Source: Usnea hakonensis
Lineage: Eukaryota > Ascomycota > Lecanoromycetes > Lecanorales > Parmeliaceae
Assembly (NCBI GenBank): GCA_013423325.1
Contig: BLJB01000214.1
Coordinates: 1-64,000, forward strand
Reading direction: 5' to 3'
DNA: 64,000 nt
Notes under the pieces: generated by a model
Database searches by the model: none
The model's input: only the letters and a program-made list of their open reading frames with translations
What the model was told of the DNA's origin: nothing
Shown here: in pieces, positions 12,538-24,467 of the stretch
How the letters are laid out: every line of letters starts with the position of its first letter
Numbering within the stretch: position 1 is the stretch's first letter
Made by a program: the position numbers and the translations under genes

Positions 12538-15500
12538 TCCGGGTGCGACGCCCGTTTAGGTGCGAAGGGCGACGGCAATTTGTTCAGCAATATCGCATCC
12601 GGGTCAACCTGGATGCAGGACAATGTCGCATGTTTGTGTGCTTTGTCCGAATGGGTAGGTTAGAGGGGAAGGTTGATTGGTTTGCTCCAAATGCTGCCGA
12701 TTCCCGAGTCGTCAAACAAAGATTGCAGGGGTCGCGAAGATTGATGGTTGTATGTTGTAGACTTTGATAGACCTTGTAGAGATGTTGGCAAAGTGAAGAA
12801 GATAGATTGCGCAAGTGAAGCGATACGGGCGATAGTGAAGATGGTTGTTGTTTCAACAACTCCTTCACTTTGATACGAGTACAATAATAGCAGTAGCGGA
12901 ATGTCTTGGGGATAGGGGAGTCTAACTTTTGACGACTAAGGTAAAGTAAGTTGCTACGGGGGCCCAGAAACGGGATCAGGTCCGCTTAGCGTTGGAGTTC
13001 CCGGGGGTAAAATCATGGGAATTAGACTCTTTGGATACCTTGAAAACTTTACCTCAGTACCTAACCTTACCCCATAATTCCCACTAAGAGCAATTCATTA
13101 ATCACCAATTCCCACCAAATAAATTATTTCATCTTTATTCATCTTTAGGACTATGGCAGAATATTACACTCACGAGGTAGTCATAACCTGGCTCTGACAG
13201 GGCTACCTTTTGGCCTCTGCACCTGTTTCAGTAGTGTCTACAGCCGAAAGGGTTTTGTTCTGGCGGTTTAGTCGCCGGAAGCTTCTACTTCCAGCACTGT
13301 GTCGTCATATTTGCCCGAGGAATTTGGAATTATGACCATGTACTCAAGTACCTCAGGGTCCTGGGGATGCGAAGAGAGGAGAAATAAGAATGATATTATT
13401 TATGGCTTGCAGAAAACCGGGAATTCTTACTTTCCACAAGAACCGTTGCTTGATAGGCCGACCAAGAACTCGTGGCGACAAGGTACATGTCGCACCATAG
13501 TGCGCCGGAAAGCGTGGGAGGCGTATTCGAATTTCAACCTTAACCCGCCCAGTATAGACTACAGAGGTACCTGGACTTACATCATACGTTCATGCAAGGT
13601 ACTTAGATCATGATTCAAACCAAATAATAACATGGTATAATGTACGATCTATCATTGTCTGTTATTTATTTTTCATGTCTAGAGAAGAGAAAGGCAAAGA
13701 AATGAAAACGGTCAAGCTTTGCGGCAATCATCTGTCATAAAGTGATTGAGTTCGTGGCGTGCTTGACAGGAACAAGTGCTGCAGGAAGCCAGACTGCTCT
13801 ACGCAAGATGCCCAAGATTGATTCGATTCCGCACTTTTGGGACAAGTCCCCAAAAAGTAATGGCCCCCTATTTTGATTTTATTCTCATCTAAGTGCGGGA
13901 GAGAAAGTCAAGTGAAGTGAAGTAATATAGCCAAAGTACTTAAGGTGAATCTAACAAGATAGCCTTGCCACTTGTTGGGAATTTTGAATTGAGATGATGG
14001 AACTGAACTTGGAAGACAACGGGCTTCGCTTAAGCGTCCAAGTGTGATTTGGTAAAAAAAGTAAGATGAGACTAAAAAGGGAACTAGGTTCTAGGCTGAG
14101 GGGCTAAGCTGTATTCAGATAGCCCCGCGGCTTCTCTCATTCCGTCCGGCATCCGGACGATGGCTTGAGGCTTTCCACTCTACTACATTAATTGACGGCT
14201 ACGGTTATGGCTAGTGATATGTGCATCATACCTTAAGGTATGTACATGTATACCTAGTTGCATGCACTTATCTATGCACATACTCTATCTATGCATAACA
14301 TCTCAGAACCCTTGGTCAATCATGATGTAAGCTTTGCTGCCGCTGACCCAAAAGAGCTCCAACTTCGAACCATCTGAGGGACAGCTTCTTGCAGCAAGGC
14401 TTCCTTTTTCGTGCAATCGTTATCATTGGAACAGCATGGTCACACAACGAATAAAGTCTACCAACGAATCTTTTTTCCACGTCTAGAAGAAATACCAAGT
14501 ACGGAGTACCATCCTTCAAACTCGAGCCTTTCTTCTGCCTTTTCCCACTTGGATTGTCCCCACAACGCATGTCGTAGTACCTAGTTTAGGAATCCCTCCA
14601 TCCGCCTTTCCTACTCAGCTCTGCCGATTTGATCCATGACGTGCATAGTCAAAACACTGTGTCTCTCACTTCTGTTCGGGTGCTGGATGCTCGACGTCTC
14701 TCAACAGAAAAGGGGTTCTCTTATCAAGAAAGCGAATAGGGTAAATGACAACCATAGAATCCGAAATTGGGCATAGTCAGCCCACAGACCTCGTAAATCA
14801 ATTGACCACGAAGTAAATGACATATAAGCTAGGAGCTGCACAGAAGGAAAGAATTGGGCTTAGTGAGAGTAGCACATAAGGTACCTTACTAAGATGCCAG
14901 GTTGTTGTTTGTTAGACTGACTTAGAAAGGTAACTTTGATTATCTATTGTTTACTGACATTATCATCTCATTTTTCACGACTGGGAAAAGTCCGGCCAAG
15001 AATCCCGGTCTTGTTCTCCCTACGATCTTCACACAGTATGCAGGGCTGCCTAGGCTGCTAATACTCGGCTCGACCAACCCTAACAATTGGGTTGGAAAGA
15101 TTCGGAATCCAGAAGCTGCAGGTCTGGCATGATCTGCAGTCATTACCCCTGAGTGCCACCACCCTCACAACTCACTTCTCCTACAATGGCTTTCACGAGT
15201 CAGTGTCAATTTGCCAGGTTACCTGCACGTGTTAGCACTGATCGCCATCTCCGTGTTCATGTGTGCCGATCAAGAGCATGCATGCCTTTCGTACAGACGC
15301 AATGTGTGTTACATGTGAGAGACGCTGTTGCAGTACTCAGTGCTCAATGCTGGCGAAAGCATAGAGGCTAGGCCCAAGAGTACATTCATAGAGGCACAGA
15401 CACGTGGAAAGTCCAGACGAAGCCAACCTGTGCTGTGTCGACCCAACAAATGTTCGTAAGATGCGATCTATTCTTTAATGACGCTCAGAGGAAAGCTTGA

Positions 15501-16525
15501 GATGCCTGACAGGCTACACAGCTTTTCGGAGAAGGAGAATAAAAGGTTCTCTCTTGATCTTGCTGCGCCACCTCGGTCAATTACAGCGCACCAGACTGCA
15601 AGGCGTATTGTGAGTGATGTGAGATTAAGCTCCTAACAAACATGCGGCAGATCATTGCTGGCGATGCGTGGTTGCAGCTGTTCACGCTCTTCAACGGCTG
15701 GGGTAACCAATGAGCTTCAGTAAATGTTGAGATTTATCTAGCGACGCAATCTAAATCCCTCTCCACACTGCAGGCTAAACATTGCTCGCTGTTACTCAGC
15801 GGCAACCCTTACCGATGCTATTTCTCGGCTTAGCTCCAAGATCTGGCATGTATGCGCCATGGAAATTGTGCAGCTCGTTTCTTCTGAGAGATCCCATTGA
15901 CGAAACGGTTCGGGCAAAGATGCCTTCACTAACTTTTCATTCCATGCACAATTAGACTTTCTTGCATGAGTCACTAGGAAAGGGCGAACGTCACTAATGC
16001 GTGCTGGTATGTGGTCTAAGCTTGAACCGCATGGAGTCCCGGTCACGGGACATGCATGGTGAAGGGAGCTTGAAGAAGACTCGTACTTAAAAGCAGTACT
16101 ATCGATGTGGACACTACTGACAAGCAAGAGCAGCACAGTGATAACTTATGTGCGGGTAGTTTTACCATTATCGACACGAACAGGGAATGGTCACAAAATC
16201 AAGCTACCACTAAATGTCGTCAGAGTTCCGAGTCGATTTCGCGTACTTGGTGAGTCACAGATCGTGGAGTGCAATATAGGAAGAGGCTGACTCTTTTGGT
16301 CCCTTCTAATCGACTTCACCTCAAATACTATGAAAAAGCTATAGCTCGAACAAGGCCACCAGACCAGTACCCGCAATGATGACATCCTATTTCAATGAAA
16401 TCTATTGTCATCGTCACTTTTCACAAACCATATAATCACCACACAAAACAACCAATCCTCAAACAACACCATCAACTCAGGACCCCTAACCACAACATCC
16501 CCCCCCCACCTTATCCGTTCATCCC
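12538..16525. other. 4-kb gene-poor interval
   Basis: No ORF here shows a recognisable domain or a splice-linked extension. The longest (13299-13613 plus; 15792-16136 minus) look random in composition. A perfect 16-bp palindrome CATACCTTAAGGTATG lies near 14228-14243. The first few hundred bases must hold the kinesin promoter. Nothing else could be supported. Confidence 0.5.
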
Positions 16526-17183
16526 TTACTCATCAGAAACTACACAATCAGAGCACGAGAAACAGCTCGCACCATCGCACACCCCCGGCCCCCCAGGCCC
16601 CGGATCCGGCTCATTGCCCGTATCAGCCGCATGCCAAAGGGTCGGCGCGGAGCCGGCGCTTTCGACACCGGTGATTTCAATCGAGTAGTATTCCGACGAG
16701 AACTGGAGTTCCTCGCCCCTGCCCGCCGTGTCGGACGACCATTCCGCGACGCCGTTGATGTAGACGACGAAATTCCCATCGCCTTGCCATGCGAGGCGAC
16801 AGACATCACCTCCCTCGCAGTTGTGCCCGGCCGTGCCGCTGGACCAGATGGCGGGGCCCCCGTAGCTGTTGTGTGTAAGCGTTTGGTCAGGACCGTGGGA
16901 GCGGAGGTTCTTGATGGAGGTTTGAGGGGATGGTGAGTCCGTCGATTGTGATTAGAGAGAAGGTGGGGAAACGGGGAACTGACACGACGAAATTGCCGTC
17001 GCCTTGGAAGTATGTTTGGATGCCCATCAGATTGGTGATTGGGCTGTTGGAAGGCTGCAAGGTGAAGGCCTGGTTCGTGCCGAATCGGACCACTTTGTCG
17101 ACACGGCGCTGCAGGGAGCCCATGGGCGAGGGCGAGGCCGCCGCCAGAGCGAGGATCGAGAAGAAGACTGTAGGGAATCGCAT
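16526..17183 (-). CDS. Secreted bulb-type (B-) lectin domain protein with Cys-rich tail
   Basis: Two exons (17183-16986 and 16909-16526) give 193 residues. The second exon has no ATG in frame and is only visible after splicing; the 76-bp intron has a GTGTCA donor, a CTAAT branch-like site and an AAG acceptor. The product starts with a clear signal peptide (MRFPTVFFSILALAAASPSP). The mature part has two copies of the B-lectin hallmark QGDGNFVV, each followed by WSSGTAG or WSSDTAG, which in this family forms the mannose-binding beta-prism. It ends in an acidic Pro/Gly linker and a short tail with four cysteines in ~12 residues. Likely an extracellular sugar-binding protein; ligand unknown. Confidence 0.75.
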
Positions 17184-17270
17184 TTTCGATTTCGATTGTC
17201 CAGATATCTGATGAAAAGGAGTGAAAATTGTGCCTGGAGAACCAGAAAAGTGCGGTCCTTGCGGGGGGTT

Positions 17271-17280
17271 AATATATATT
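17271..17280 (-). promoter_or_regulatory. TATA-like box of the B-lectin gene
   Basis: AATATATATT lies about 90 bp upstream of the ATG at 17183, in the orientation expected for this gene, followed by a T/C-rich stretch. Assigned by position and composition only. Confidence 0.35.
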
Positions 17281-19067
17281 CATTTTTTTCTTCTCTTTCA
17301 CGCCAAGTCCTTGCGAGACAGCCAGCTGCGCGAAACAAAGCCGGTGACCATCTTCAAATCATCTCTTTCAAATCCCCATTCAGCATGGTAAGATTACAAC
17401 ATCGCCGAGTCAACAATCTCCAGCTGAACAATCATACCCCCAACACGATAACATCCCCACCATCCCATACCAACCCCCCAACCCTCCACCCTCGCAACCC
17501 CCCCCGTACACAAAACCGCGAACAACAGCCCTAGCGCCCTCACCTCGGTAGTCAAAAAAAAAAAGTTCGCATCTCACATAGCACAGTACGAGACGTACAT
17601 ACTCTGCCCAAACCATCATCCAATTCTCCCCGCCTCCCAACGGAAAATATACGTAAGCCGCATCACCTCCCACACACAACCATCTCCATCCTTCCTCCGA
17701 ACACAACTCCCTCTGTCATAAAATGTAAGCCCATACGCACAACACACGTACATACATCAAAACCCGCGCTCGGCCCGAACGTACGTAAAGTAGCCTCAAA
17801 CCCATCTTTTCAGCTGCCCGCCTCCCACTTCGATCGGTAAATGCTGCCCGAAGGGGGAAGGGAAAGAGTAGGTAGGTGAGATGGTGGGGGCGGGGCTAGA
17901 GGCGTCGCGGGGGAAGGGGGAAGGTATGGGGGGGATGGAACATCTCAGAGCTGAAAGAAAATGCGTGAGGGAAGCGAGGATTGGGATTGTTGAGAGGGCT
18001 ATGGGGGCAGACGGAGCTGAATGCTGGACGCTTGCTTGCTTTAAGCTAGTATCAGAGCTGACGAACGATCTCCTCGCCCCAACCCATAAGATTTGCAATG
18101 TGCGGAGTACCTAGACGTTGGTCTTATCTAGCCCGAATTCGTAATCCTCTTAGTGTGTTCACTCAGCCAGTACGCCGGCCAATGCCAAGATATATATCCT
18201 CGCCATGAGGGGGGCGAGGCTCTTCAAATCCTGTCGCTTTGCTTGACCGCAAGAAGCACCGAAGAGAATGGAACCAAAGTTGTCGGTAAAATCGATTGCA
18301 GATTTCAATGCATGTTGTGACTATATGAAGCAATGCCAGCATTTACAGAGATCGATACAGTCGTCGCATAAAGATTGCATGCTCGTATCTCATACCGATC
18401 CGGCAGATGGTGGCAGATACCTAGCTTTGCCCTGCTGTTCGCTATACTAAAGACCCATACCAAATTGTCGCGCTCGGTAGATCGAACCTATAAGCCCACA
18501 CCCTTACTAACCGATGGCGTTTTCTGAATGCGGCCATCAGCTAGCTATGCTTTAACCGCAGACAGCGCAGACGAGTGTATCTCGTCAATACTAACAAGTA
18601 TCGACCTTCATTACAAGCTCGGACACGGAATCAGTCCTCACACATGCGCTGCCTTCGTCCGAGCGACTCCCCTGAGGCCACATGGTCTGTGGCCTCGAGT
18701 CATTCATTGCCAGAACATGCTGTGCAACGTTAATTTGGTTTCATTGGACTGTAGCTTGTTCCGGGGCCATGGTCCCACCGCGTCCGCTTCTTCCGCCTGC
18801 CGTCAGTCCACCTGATCGGCGGTACGTCATAGCTACGCTCCTGGTGGGAAAGCTCAAGTGAGCTTAATGGTAACGTAAGTATGGGTTGTGGTCTCCTACC
18901 CTACCATAAAACAGGTGCCTACCTTCCAAACAAACGAAGTCGTGGTATAATACTAAGAAAGTGCGATACCATGGTGACCATTGGGTAATAGTGGCCCTTC
19001 GTACCACATATATCACATCACTAAGCTCACTAGAAAGCTAGACTGGCTCTGCAGGCCCATTGTCTGA
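17281..19067. other. Intergenic region without supported genes
   Basis: The segment 17400-17720 is C-rich on the plus strand (long CCC/ACA runs) and 17820-17940 is G-rich. The remainder has mixed composition. No ORF carries a domain or a coherent splice model. Confidence 0.5.
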
Positions 19068-20125
19068 TCATTTCTTTTTCGAGCCTCGGCCGAGAACAAG
19101 TAAGAGGTCTTGATGACCGGAAGTCGAAGCCACGTCGTAGGGCGTCTTGCCTTCTTTATTTGCTTGGAAAGGATTTGCACCTCGTTCGCACAGGAACGAA
19201 GTCACGACGGCGCGGAGATTCAGATCCCACCTATATGAACCCGTCCAAAAAGTTGACAGCCTGATGAAGCACCGTTCCGCCGGACGTCTCGAACGGTGCA
19301 TTCACGTCCCACCCATGTTTGAGCAAGACCCTCAAGATTGCAATTATTCGGTCTGGAACATATGCCTCCTCAGCCCCCGACATGGTTTTCATCAATCACG
19401 AGCGGTTCATCAATTGCCCAGCCAGAGTTGACCATGAATCTGGCTCAGACGGCTTGGCGCCGTTTGCGATCAAAAATTCGACCATATCCACTTCTCGAGC
19501 GCCAATGGCAAATTTCAAGGGCGTAAGGCTTGTTGTATATCCATACGGAACTTCATTGATGTTAAAACTTGCGCCAAGGAGGCGGCGAGCCATATCGATC
19601 TCGCCGAAGAGTGCGGCGAAGTGCAGTGCTGTTACGCGTTCTGGACGGATGCGCTTGCGAAACTTTGACCGCCAAAAATCCTTTTTGCTGTTGAGAAGAT
19701 TGGCGAAAGCTGAATGGTCACCGTCGCAGACAGCCTCTTCGGTCACATCTTTGGGTCGACATCCAATCTTGTCGAGTATCTCCTTCCGAGACAGTGTTTT
19801 GCCCTTGAAGGATTCAACCACTTCTGGAGCCTCGCCCGAGCTCACAGCTGCCGTGCAACATACTTCCGGGTATGCGGAGTAGTCTACATTCGCTCTCTCT
19901 TTCTCCGTGGCACTCGACTTGCTTCTCTCCTTTGCCGAAGAAAGAGAGGTCACCGTAACAGGCTGTAGATCATCCAACCCCGCTTCGTAGGTTCTTGATT
20001 GTGGTATCAACGATTTTGGTGTCCTGATTGAGTTTCAAGAGAGAGTTTCCTAGCTTCCAAGCTGCTTTGCTCGGTGCGAGGACAGCAGAGGCTTTGTCGA
20101 CAGCTGTAAACGGAGTGACCACCAT
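19068..20125 (-). pseudogene. Broken ankyrin-repeat gene with fungal STAND-type N-terminus
   Basis: An ATG at 20125 opens a short frame containing ASAVLAPSKAAWKLGNSL, then LNQDTKIVDTTIKNL. This resembles the N-terminal segment common in fungal ankyrin/NLR-type proteins. Ankyrin repeats follow in another frame from ~20010: TALHFAALFGEIDMARRLL, TPLKFAIGAREVDMVEFLIANGAKP. The frame is then cut by TGA at 19396-19398, reopens as IIAILRVLLKHGWDVNAPF, hits TAG at 19231-19233, and continues in a third frame as WDLNLRAVVTSFLCERGANP to a stop at 19068. The last shift is a single base near 19250. TGA could derive from TGG by a G-to-A change (CpA-to-TpA on the other strand). Two sequencing errors are the alternative explanation. 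Confidence 0.7.
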
Positions 20126-21150
20126 AGCTGCTGATTGATGCACACGCTCTGATCAGAGCTGTACGATCAGAGCTGGATGCGCTAAGGTGATGCAAACCGC
20201 AATGTGCGATGAACCCGAATCATGAAAGATAAGACAAGACATAGACCCCAGGAATGGCGGGCTATGACAGAGAGACATTGCTCAAGAGGGTTTGTGGATA
20301 ACGTGCGCCACAGCCTTGTGTGCCATGGAGTAAGCACATTCAAATGAACCCACCTCAAAATTGAAATACGAGAGATAAGGACACCCACTCGCAAATCGCA
20401 AGCTCAGGCTTCCATAAACCCTACTTACCTTTTTTAGCCAAGGAAACATCTGCAGACGCGAGGCGGTCATATCTGCGCTTTACGTAGTGGTATCATTCCA
20501 TGCATGTACTTTACCTACCTAAGTTAGGTACCCTATGAAGGAGGGAGGGGGGCGCTCGGGGGGTGCTAGAATCGTGTTCCGGTACCTACGCAAGTCCCGC
20601 CTCGGTGCGGGAGGTCTAGATTCCTTTAGCCCCACCAAATACCCCGACCCATCTCCGCTGTTCACCACTACATATGCCGATCAATCAACCTCCCAGATCG
20701 TCAATGAGGTTTGAGGTGATATCATATCTAAATTTAGCTAAGGTACAGATAAGACAGTACCGTCCGAGCCGTTTTGCATTTCAGCAAGCCTCGGACCCAG
20801 TCTCAAGCGTAAAGTCGAGGATATTAGATGAATACTTCCATAAGAACTCTGGATCCTGTGACAGCAGAACTCGCAAGAGCCTGAGGAGTCGTACGATACT
20901 AAATTTGAGTAGGCTTTCTGCTAAATTGTCGAGTCTACGGCGAAAAGTACTGTCAGCGACGCAGGAACGGGCAGTGGCAGCCTTATTGATTATGGATACC
21001 TTATCTCTAGACGGTGTCAGCTCTGCCTTCTTTTTCTATTCGCATCTTCCGGTCGTTGTTTTGTCTCAACAATATCTCTGGAGCATTACCGTCATTTATG
21101 GAGCGGCATTGACAAGCTTATGCGTCACCGATAACGATCCAAACTACCAG
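20126..21150. other. Intergenic; probably hides the first exon of the transporter
   Basis: This region lies between the divergent ankyrin pseudogene and the UNC93-like gene. A TACC/GGTA palindromic block lies near 20511-20530. A 186-residue plus-strand frame (20674-21234) overlaps the transporter exon in a different frame and lacks any domain, so it is not called. The transporter's start codon is not in its first recognisable exon and may be here. Confidence 0.4.
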
Positions 21151-22798
21151 CAGTTACACCAAAGACCACAACTACGCACTCTGTCGAGTCTAGTGAGGTC
21201 CAGACACCCACAGGATGGAAATACAAGAGCTTGAAACTCGGGCCAGCCACCCTTCCTTGGTATGCCTCACCTGAGTCGCAGTTGATCTTGGTATCGTTCG
21301 TGTGCTTCCTGTGTCCAGGTAAGGCCGTGCAACACACGACCCATTTCCGGGCCACTGACCACGTCAAGGCATGTTCAATGCTCTCAATGGCCTTGGTGGT
21401 GCTGGGCAGCTTAGCAACAATGCCTATGCTAGTGACGCCTCAAACTCTGCGCTCTACGCCACTTTCGCTGTTGTCGGCTTCTTCGCTGGCACCGTGACCA
21501 ACGCTCTCGGTATCAGAATTACCCTCTCATTTGGTGGCCTTGGATACTGTGTCTACGTCAGCTCATATTTATGCTCCAACCACACTCATAATCTGGGCTA
21601 CGTTATCTTCGCCGGCTTTTTGCTTGGATGCTGTGCAGGTATTTACTGGTCCGCGCAAGGCGCGATTATGATATCCTATCCCCCAGAGAGACTCAAGGGC
21701 CGATTTATCTCCTGGTTCTGGATAATCTTCAATATGGGCGCTGTCATCGGCAGTCTGGTGAGCTGAAGTCGTCAGAGATAAGGTCAAAAGCAGTAAGCTA
21801 ACCCCAACGCTAGGTTGAACTTGGCCTGAACATCAACAAGTCAGACAATGACACTGTCAGCAATGGCACCTATATCGGCTTCTTGGTCCTCACCTTTCTT
21901 GGAGCCTGCCTATCCTGGACATTGGTTGATGCTAAGCACGTCGTGCCGTGATGGGTCTAAGATTATTCTGATGAAGCACCCGACGTGGAAGACGGAAATT
22001 TTCGGCCTTTGGGAGACACTTTGGAATGATCCCTACATAGTCCTTCTCTTTCCAATGTTCTTTGCGTCCAACTGGTTCTATACATACCAGTCCAACGACG
22101 TCAATCTCGTACAGTTCAGCACGCGTACTCGCGCACTCAACAGCACGCTTTACTGGCTGGCTCAGATATTTGGAGCTTTCATCTTCGGCTCTGCACTAGA
22201 CTTGCCCAATATCAGGAAAACTACACGAGCAAAGGCTGCTTGGATTGTTATGTTTGTACTCACCTTCGCAATCTGGGGTGGAGGGTATTTTTTCCAGATA
22301 AAGTACACTCGCAAGGACACTGCCCCGAAGATTCACTTTGAACATGACTGGAAATCGAATGGTTATGTTGGACCGATGTTCTTGTATATCTGTTACGGCT
22401 TCTATGACGCAGCATGGCAGACGTGCGTATATTGGTGAGCAACTTTGAGTCTGCAAGATAATTGCACTTCGCTAATATAAGCTAGGTTTATGGGAGCCAT
22501 TACCAACAACAGTCGCAAGCTCGCTAACTTCGCAGGCTTTTACAAGGGTATCCAGTCAGCAGGCGCAGCTGTTATCTGGCGTTTGGATGGGTTGAACAGC
22601 CCTCCGCCATGCATGAACATGTTCGCTTCATGCTGGGTTCTGCTTGCCAGCAGCTTGGTCATTGCGCTCCCGGTCATGCTTCTGAAGATTAAGGACACTG
22701 TGCCGGTCGAGGAAGACCTCAAATTCAGCGACGAGACGATCGAGGACGTGATCGGCCACAAAATCATTTATGACTCCCCTGAGCTGGACAAGGTTTGA
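21151..22798 (+). pseudogene. UNC93-like major facilitator transporter, one-base frameshift
   Basis: Exons: ~21151-21318, 21369-21757, 21814-22434, 22486-22798; introns are 50, 56 and 51 bp with GT-AG ends. The protein has the fungal UNC93/DUF895-type layout: TGWKYKSLKLGP, FVCFLCPGMFNALNGLGGAG, then FAGFLLGCCAGIYWSAQGA and FASNWFYTYQSNDVN, with about ten hydrophobic segments. Within the third exon the frame changes at 21943-21955: after HVV a CC pair puts TGA in frame, while removing one C restores RDGSKIILMKHP, which fits the following sequence. The gene is therefore either freshly inactivated or carries a base-call error; all splice sites are intact, which favours recent loss or error. The 5' end lacks an ATG in frame, so an upstream exon is missing from this model. 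Confidence 0.75.
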
Positions 22799-23640
22799 GC
22801 GAATTTTGCCATTAGGTGCCGGTGGTTGTTTGCGATCTGATCGCTGAGTATCACGAGTAGCGTGTGAGACGCTGTTAGGAGCATATTGTCTCAGAAGCTT
22901 TGCTGGGCCAGTAAGCCAGCAAGGGCGCGGTGACGGCTGAATTATGCTCAGGATTGCCGTGGTGGTTATACGTCGGGTGATGGAACAAGCAGCAATCAAT
23001 GCAACTCTGATAACTTTTCAATACACGCTCGTTATTGCACAAATACCTGGGGGGCAGCTCCTGGTGCTTCCAAGAGCTGCGAGCCGTACCTCCCCTCCCT
23101 TCTTACCGTAGTGTCTTGGTACAAAGCGCCAACGGCAGTCCGGACTCTGGACGTTCCACCCTCCCAACCCTCGTGATAATAAGAACCCAATCTGGTACGT
23201 AGAACCCCAGCAGATCCAGTAGTAGATTGAGGTACTACTGTCAAGTATATTTCTAGAAATCAAAAGACACCTAGGAAGAGTTTATAACACTGTAGAAAGA
23301 CTTACGTAAGGTTGAAGTATTCAAGATCTATAAGTTTAGGCCTATAAAAATAGAGGTCTGCACCAAAAGTCCTGCAACATGCGAAGACTCTTCGGATAAT
23401 GCTCTACACCCAAAACTGGGGCCGTCTTCCGAAGATAGGGTTAGGGCTTTGTGGTAGGACTTTCGTGCAGACCTCCGTAATGAGATACAAATTAGGGTTT
23501 CGGGGGTAAGTTCTAGGATTCCATATGCCTAAAGATTTCCGTCTGCAACCTGATAGGATGCATAGAATTCTACTTCGGACATACCAACCCACACTCAACT
23601 CTTCTATACACACGCCAAACCATTTCCCCTCTCCAAGCAC
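22799..23640. other. Intergenic region holding a small inverted-repeat element
   Basis: 3' regions of two convergent genes. The part from 23260 to 23350 is AT-rich with TA-rich palindromic bits (AGGCCTATAA). The inverted repeat at 23353-23475 is listed separately. No gene seen. Confidence 0.5.
23353..23475. mobile_element. Putative MITE-like element, ~123 bp
   Basis: The left end reads GAGGTCTGCACCAAAAGTCC and the right end, reverse-complemented, reads GAGGTCTGCACGAAAGTCCT, so ~20-bp imperfect inverted ends (one indel/mismatch cluster) enclose ~80 bp. The inner sequence also partly pairs (GCGAAGACTCTTCGG against CCGTCTTCCGAAG), so the whole could fold into a hairpin. No target-site duplication was confirmed and no second copy is visible in this window. 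Confidence 0.45.
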
Positions 23641-24467
23641 TCATTCCCTTGACTCCAGAAACCTGACCATTTCCTCCTGACCCTCCTCTCTCGCCCTCAC
23701 AACCGGCGTTCGACCTAGCGGATCCTGCACCTTCAGTCCCGCGCCGTTTTCCAACAGCAACGCCGCAAGACCAACATTTCCCTTGGCGGCGGCCTTGTGA
23801 AGCGCCGTTCCCTCCTCCTTCCGTTTCCGTCGATCACCAAAATCATGGACGCCAATCTCGTCAATCGCGGCTCCTTGCTCTATCAGAAAACGTACCATCT
23901 CCATGTTCCCTTCCCCCGCGGCGGCAGGCAATGCCCCACTTCCGGAGACGCGTGCGTCGTGGTTGATCAGCAACCGAGCTAGATCGATACGTCCTCGCTC
24001 GGAAGCGGCGCATAGGGCGCTTGTGGAGTCGGCCATCAGGTGACCAGAGTTGGGATTTGCGCCGTTTTCGAGGAGCCATTTCACAAAATCCATCTAAATT
24101 GCACACGTCAGTGCAATGTCAACCAGGTCGATGTATCGATGCGATTGACCTTGAGCTCCCATACAGCGTTGATCAGCAGATCGCCGCCGCTTCCAAAGTC
24201 CCGATTGCTGTCCATAAAACCAGCGCCGATGAGCACTTTGCAGACTTCGGGGAACTCTCCGTTTTCAGCCTCGTCGATGTCATCCTCATCTGGCTTCTCG
24301 CCTGCCGTGAGCCGCGATCGTACGGTGTCGACATCGCCTGTTCTGATGGCTTCACCGAGAGATCTGTCAATCATTTCCGGCTGTTTTGTTGATCCCAACA
24401 TTCGTGCGGTCGTGCAGTCGGTGAGTACAAGTCCAGATTGGTACGGCGCTGGTGGCGAAGGGCACAC
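23641..24467 (-). CDS. Ankyrin-repeat protein
   Basis: Two exons (24467-24150 and 24093-23641) with a 56-bp intron joining VWELK to MDFVKWLLENGANPNSG. Starts at 24467, or at in-frame ATGs near 24401 and 24374, are all possible; the outermost gives 256 residues. At least five ankyrin units are visible, including SLGEAIRTGDVDTVRSRLTAG, SALCAASERGRIDLARLLIN, GALPAAAGEGNMEMVRFLIE, TALHKAAAKGNVGLAALLLE and TPVVRAREEGQEEMVRFLES at the very C-terminus. No other domain is attached, so it is probably a scaffold or a remnant of a larger ankyrin gene. Unlike the ankyrin gene at 19-20 kb it has no stop or frameshift. Confidence 0.8.

Noticed and set aside
19399..19465. Intron that would remove the TGA in the ankyrin gene
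   Set aside because: The only GT-AG pair has a weak GTCAAC donor and no branch site, and it would not solve the second frame break.
20674..21234. 186-residue plus-strand frame before the transporter
   Set aside because: It overlaps the transporter's first recognisable exon in a different frame, has no domain, and its composition looks random.
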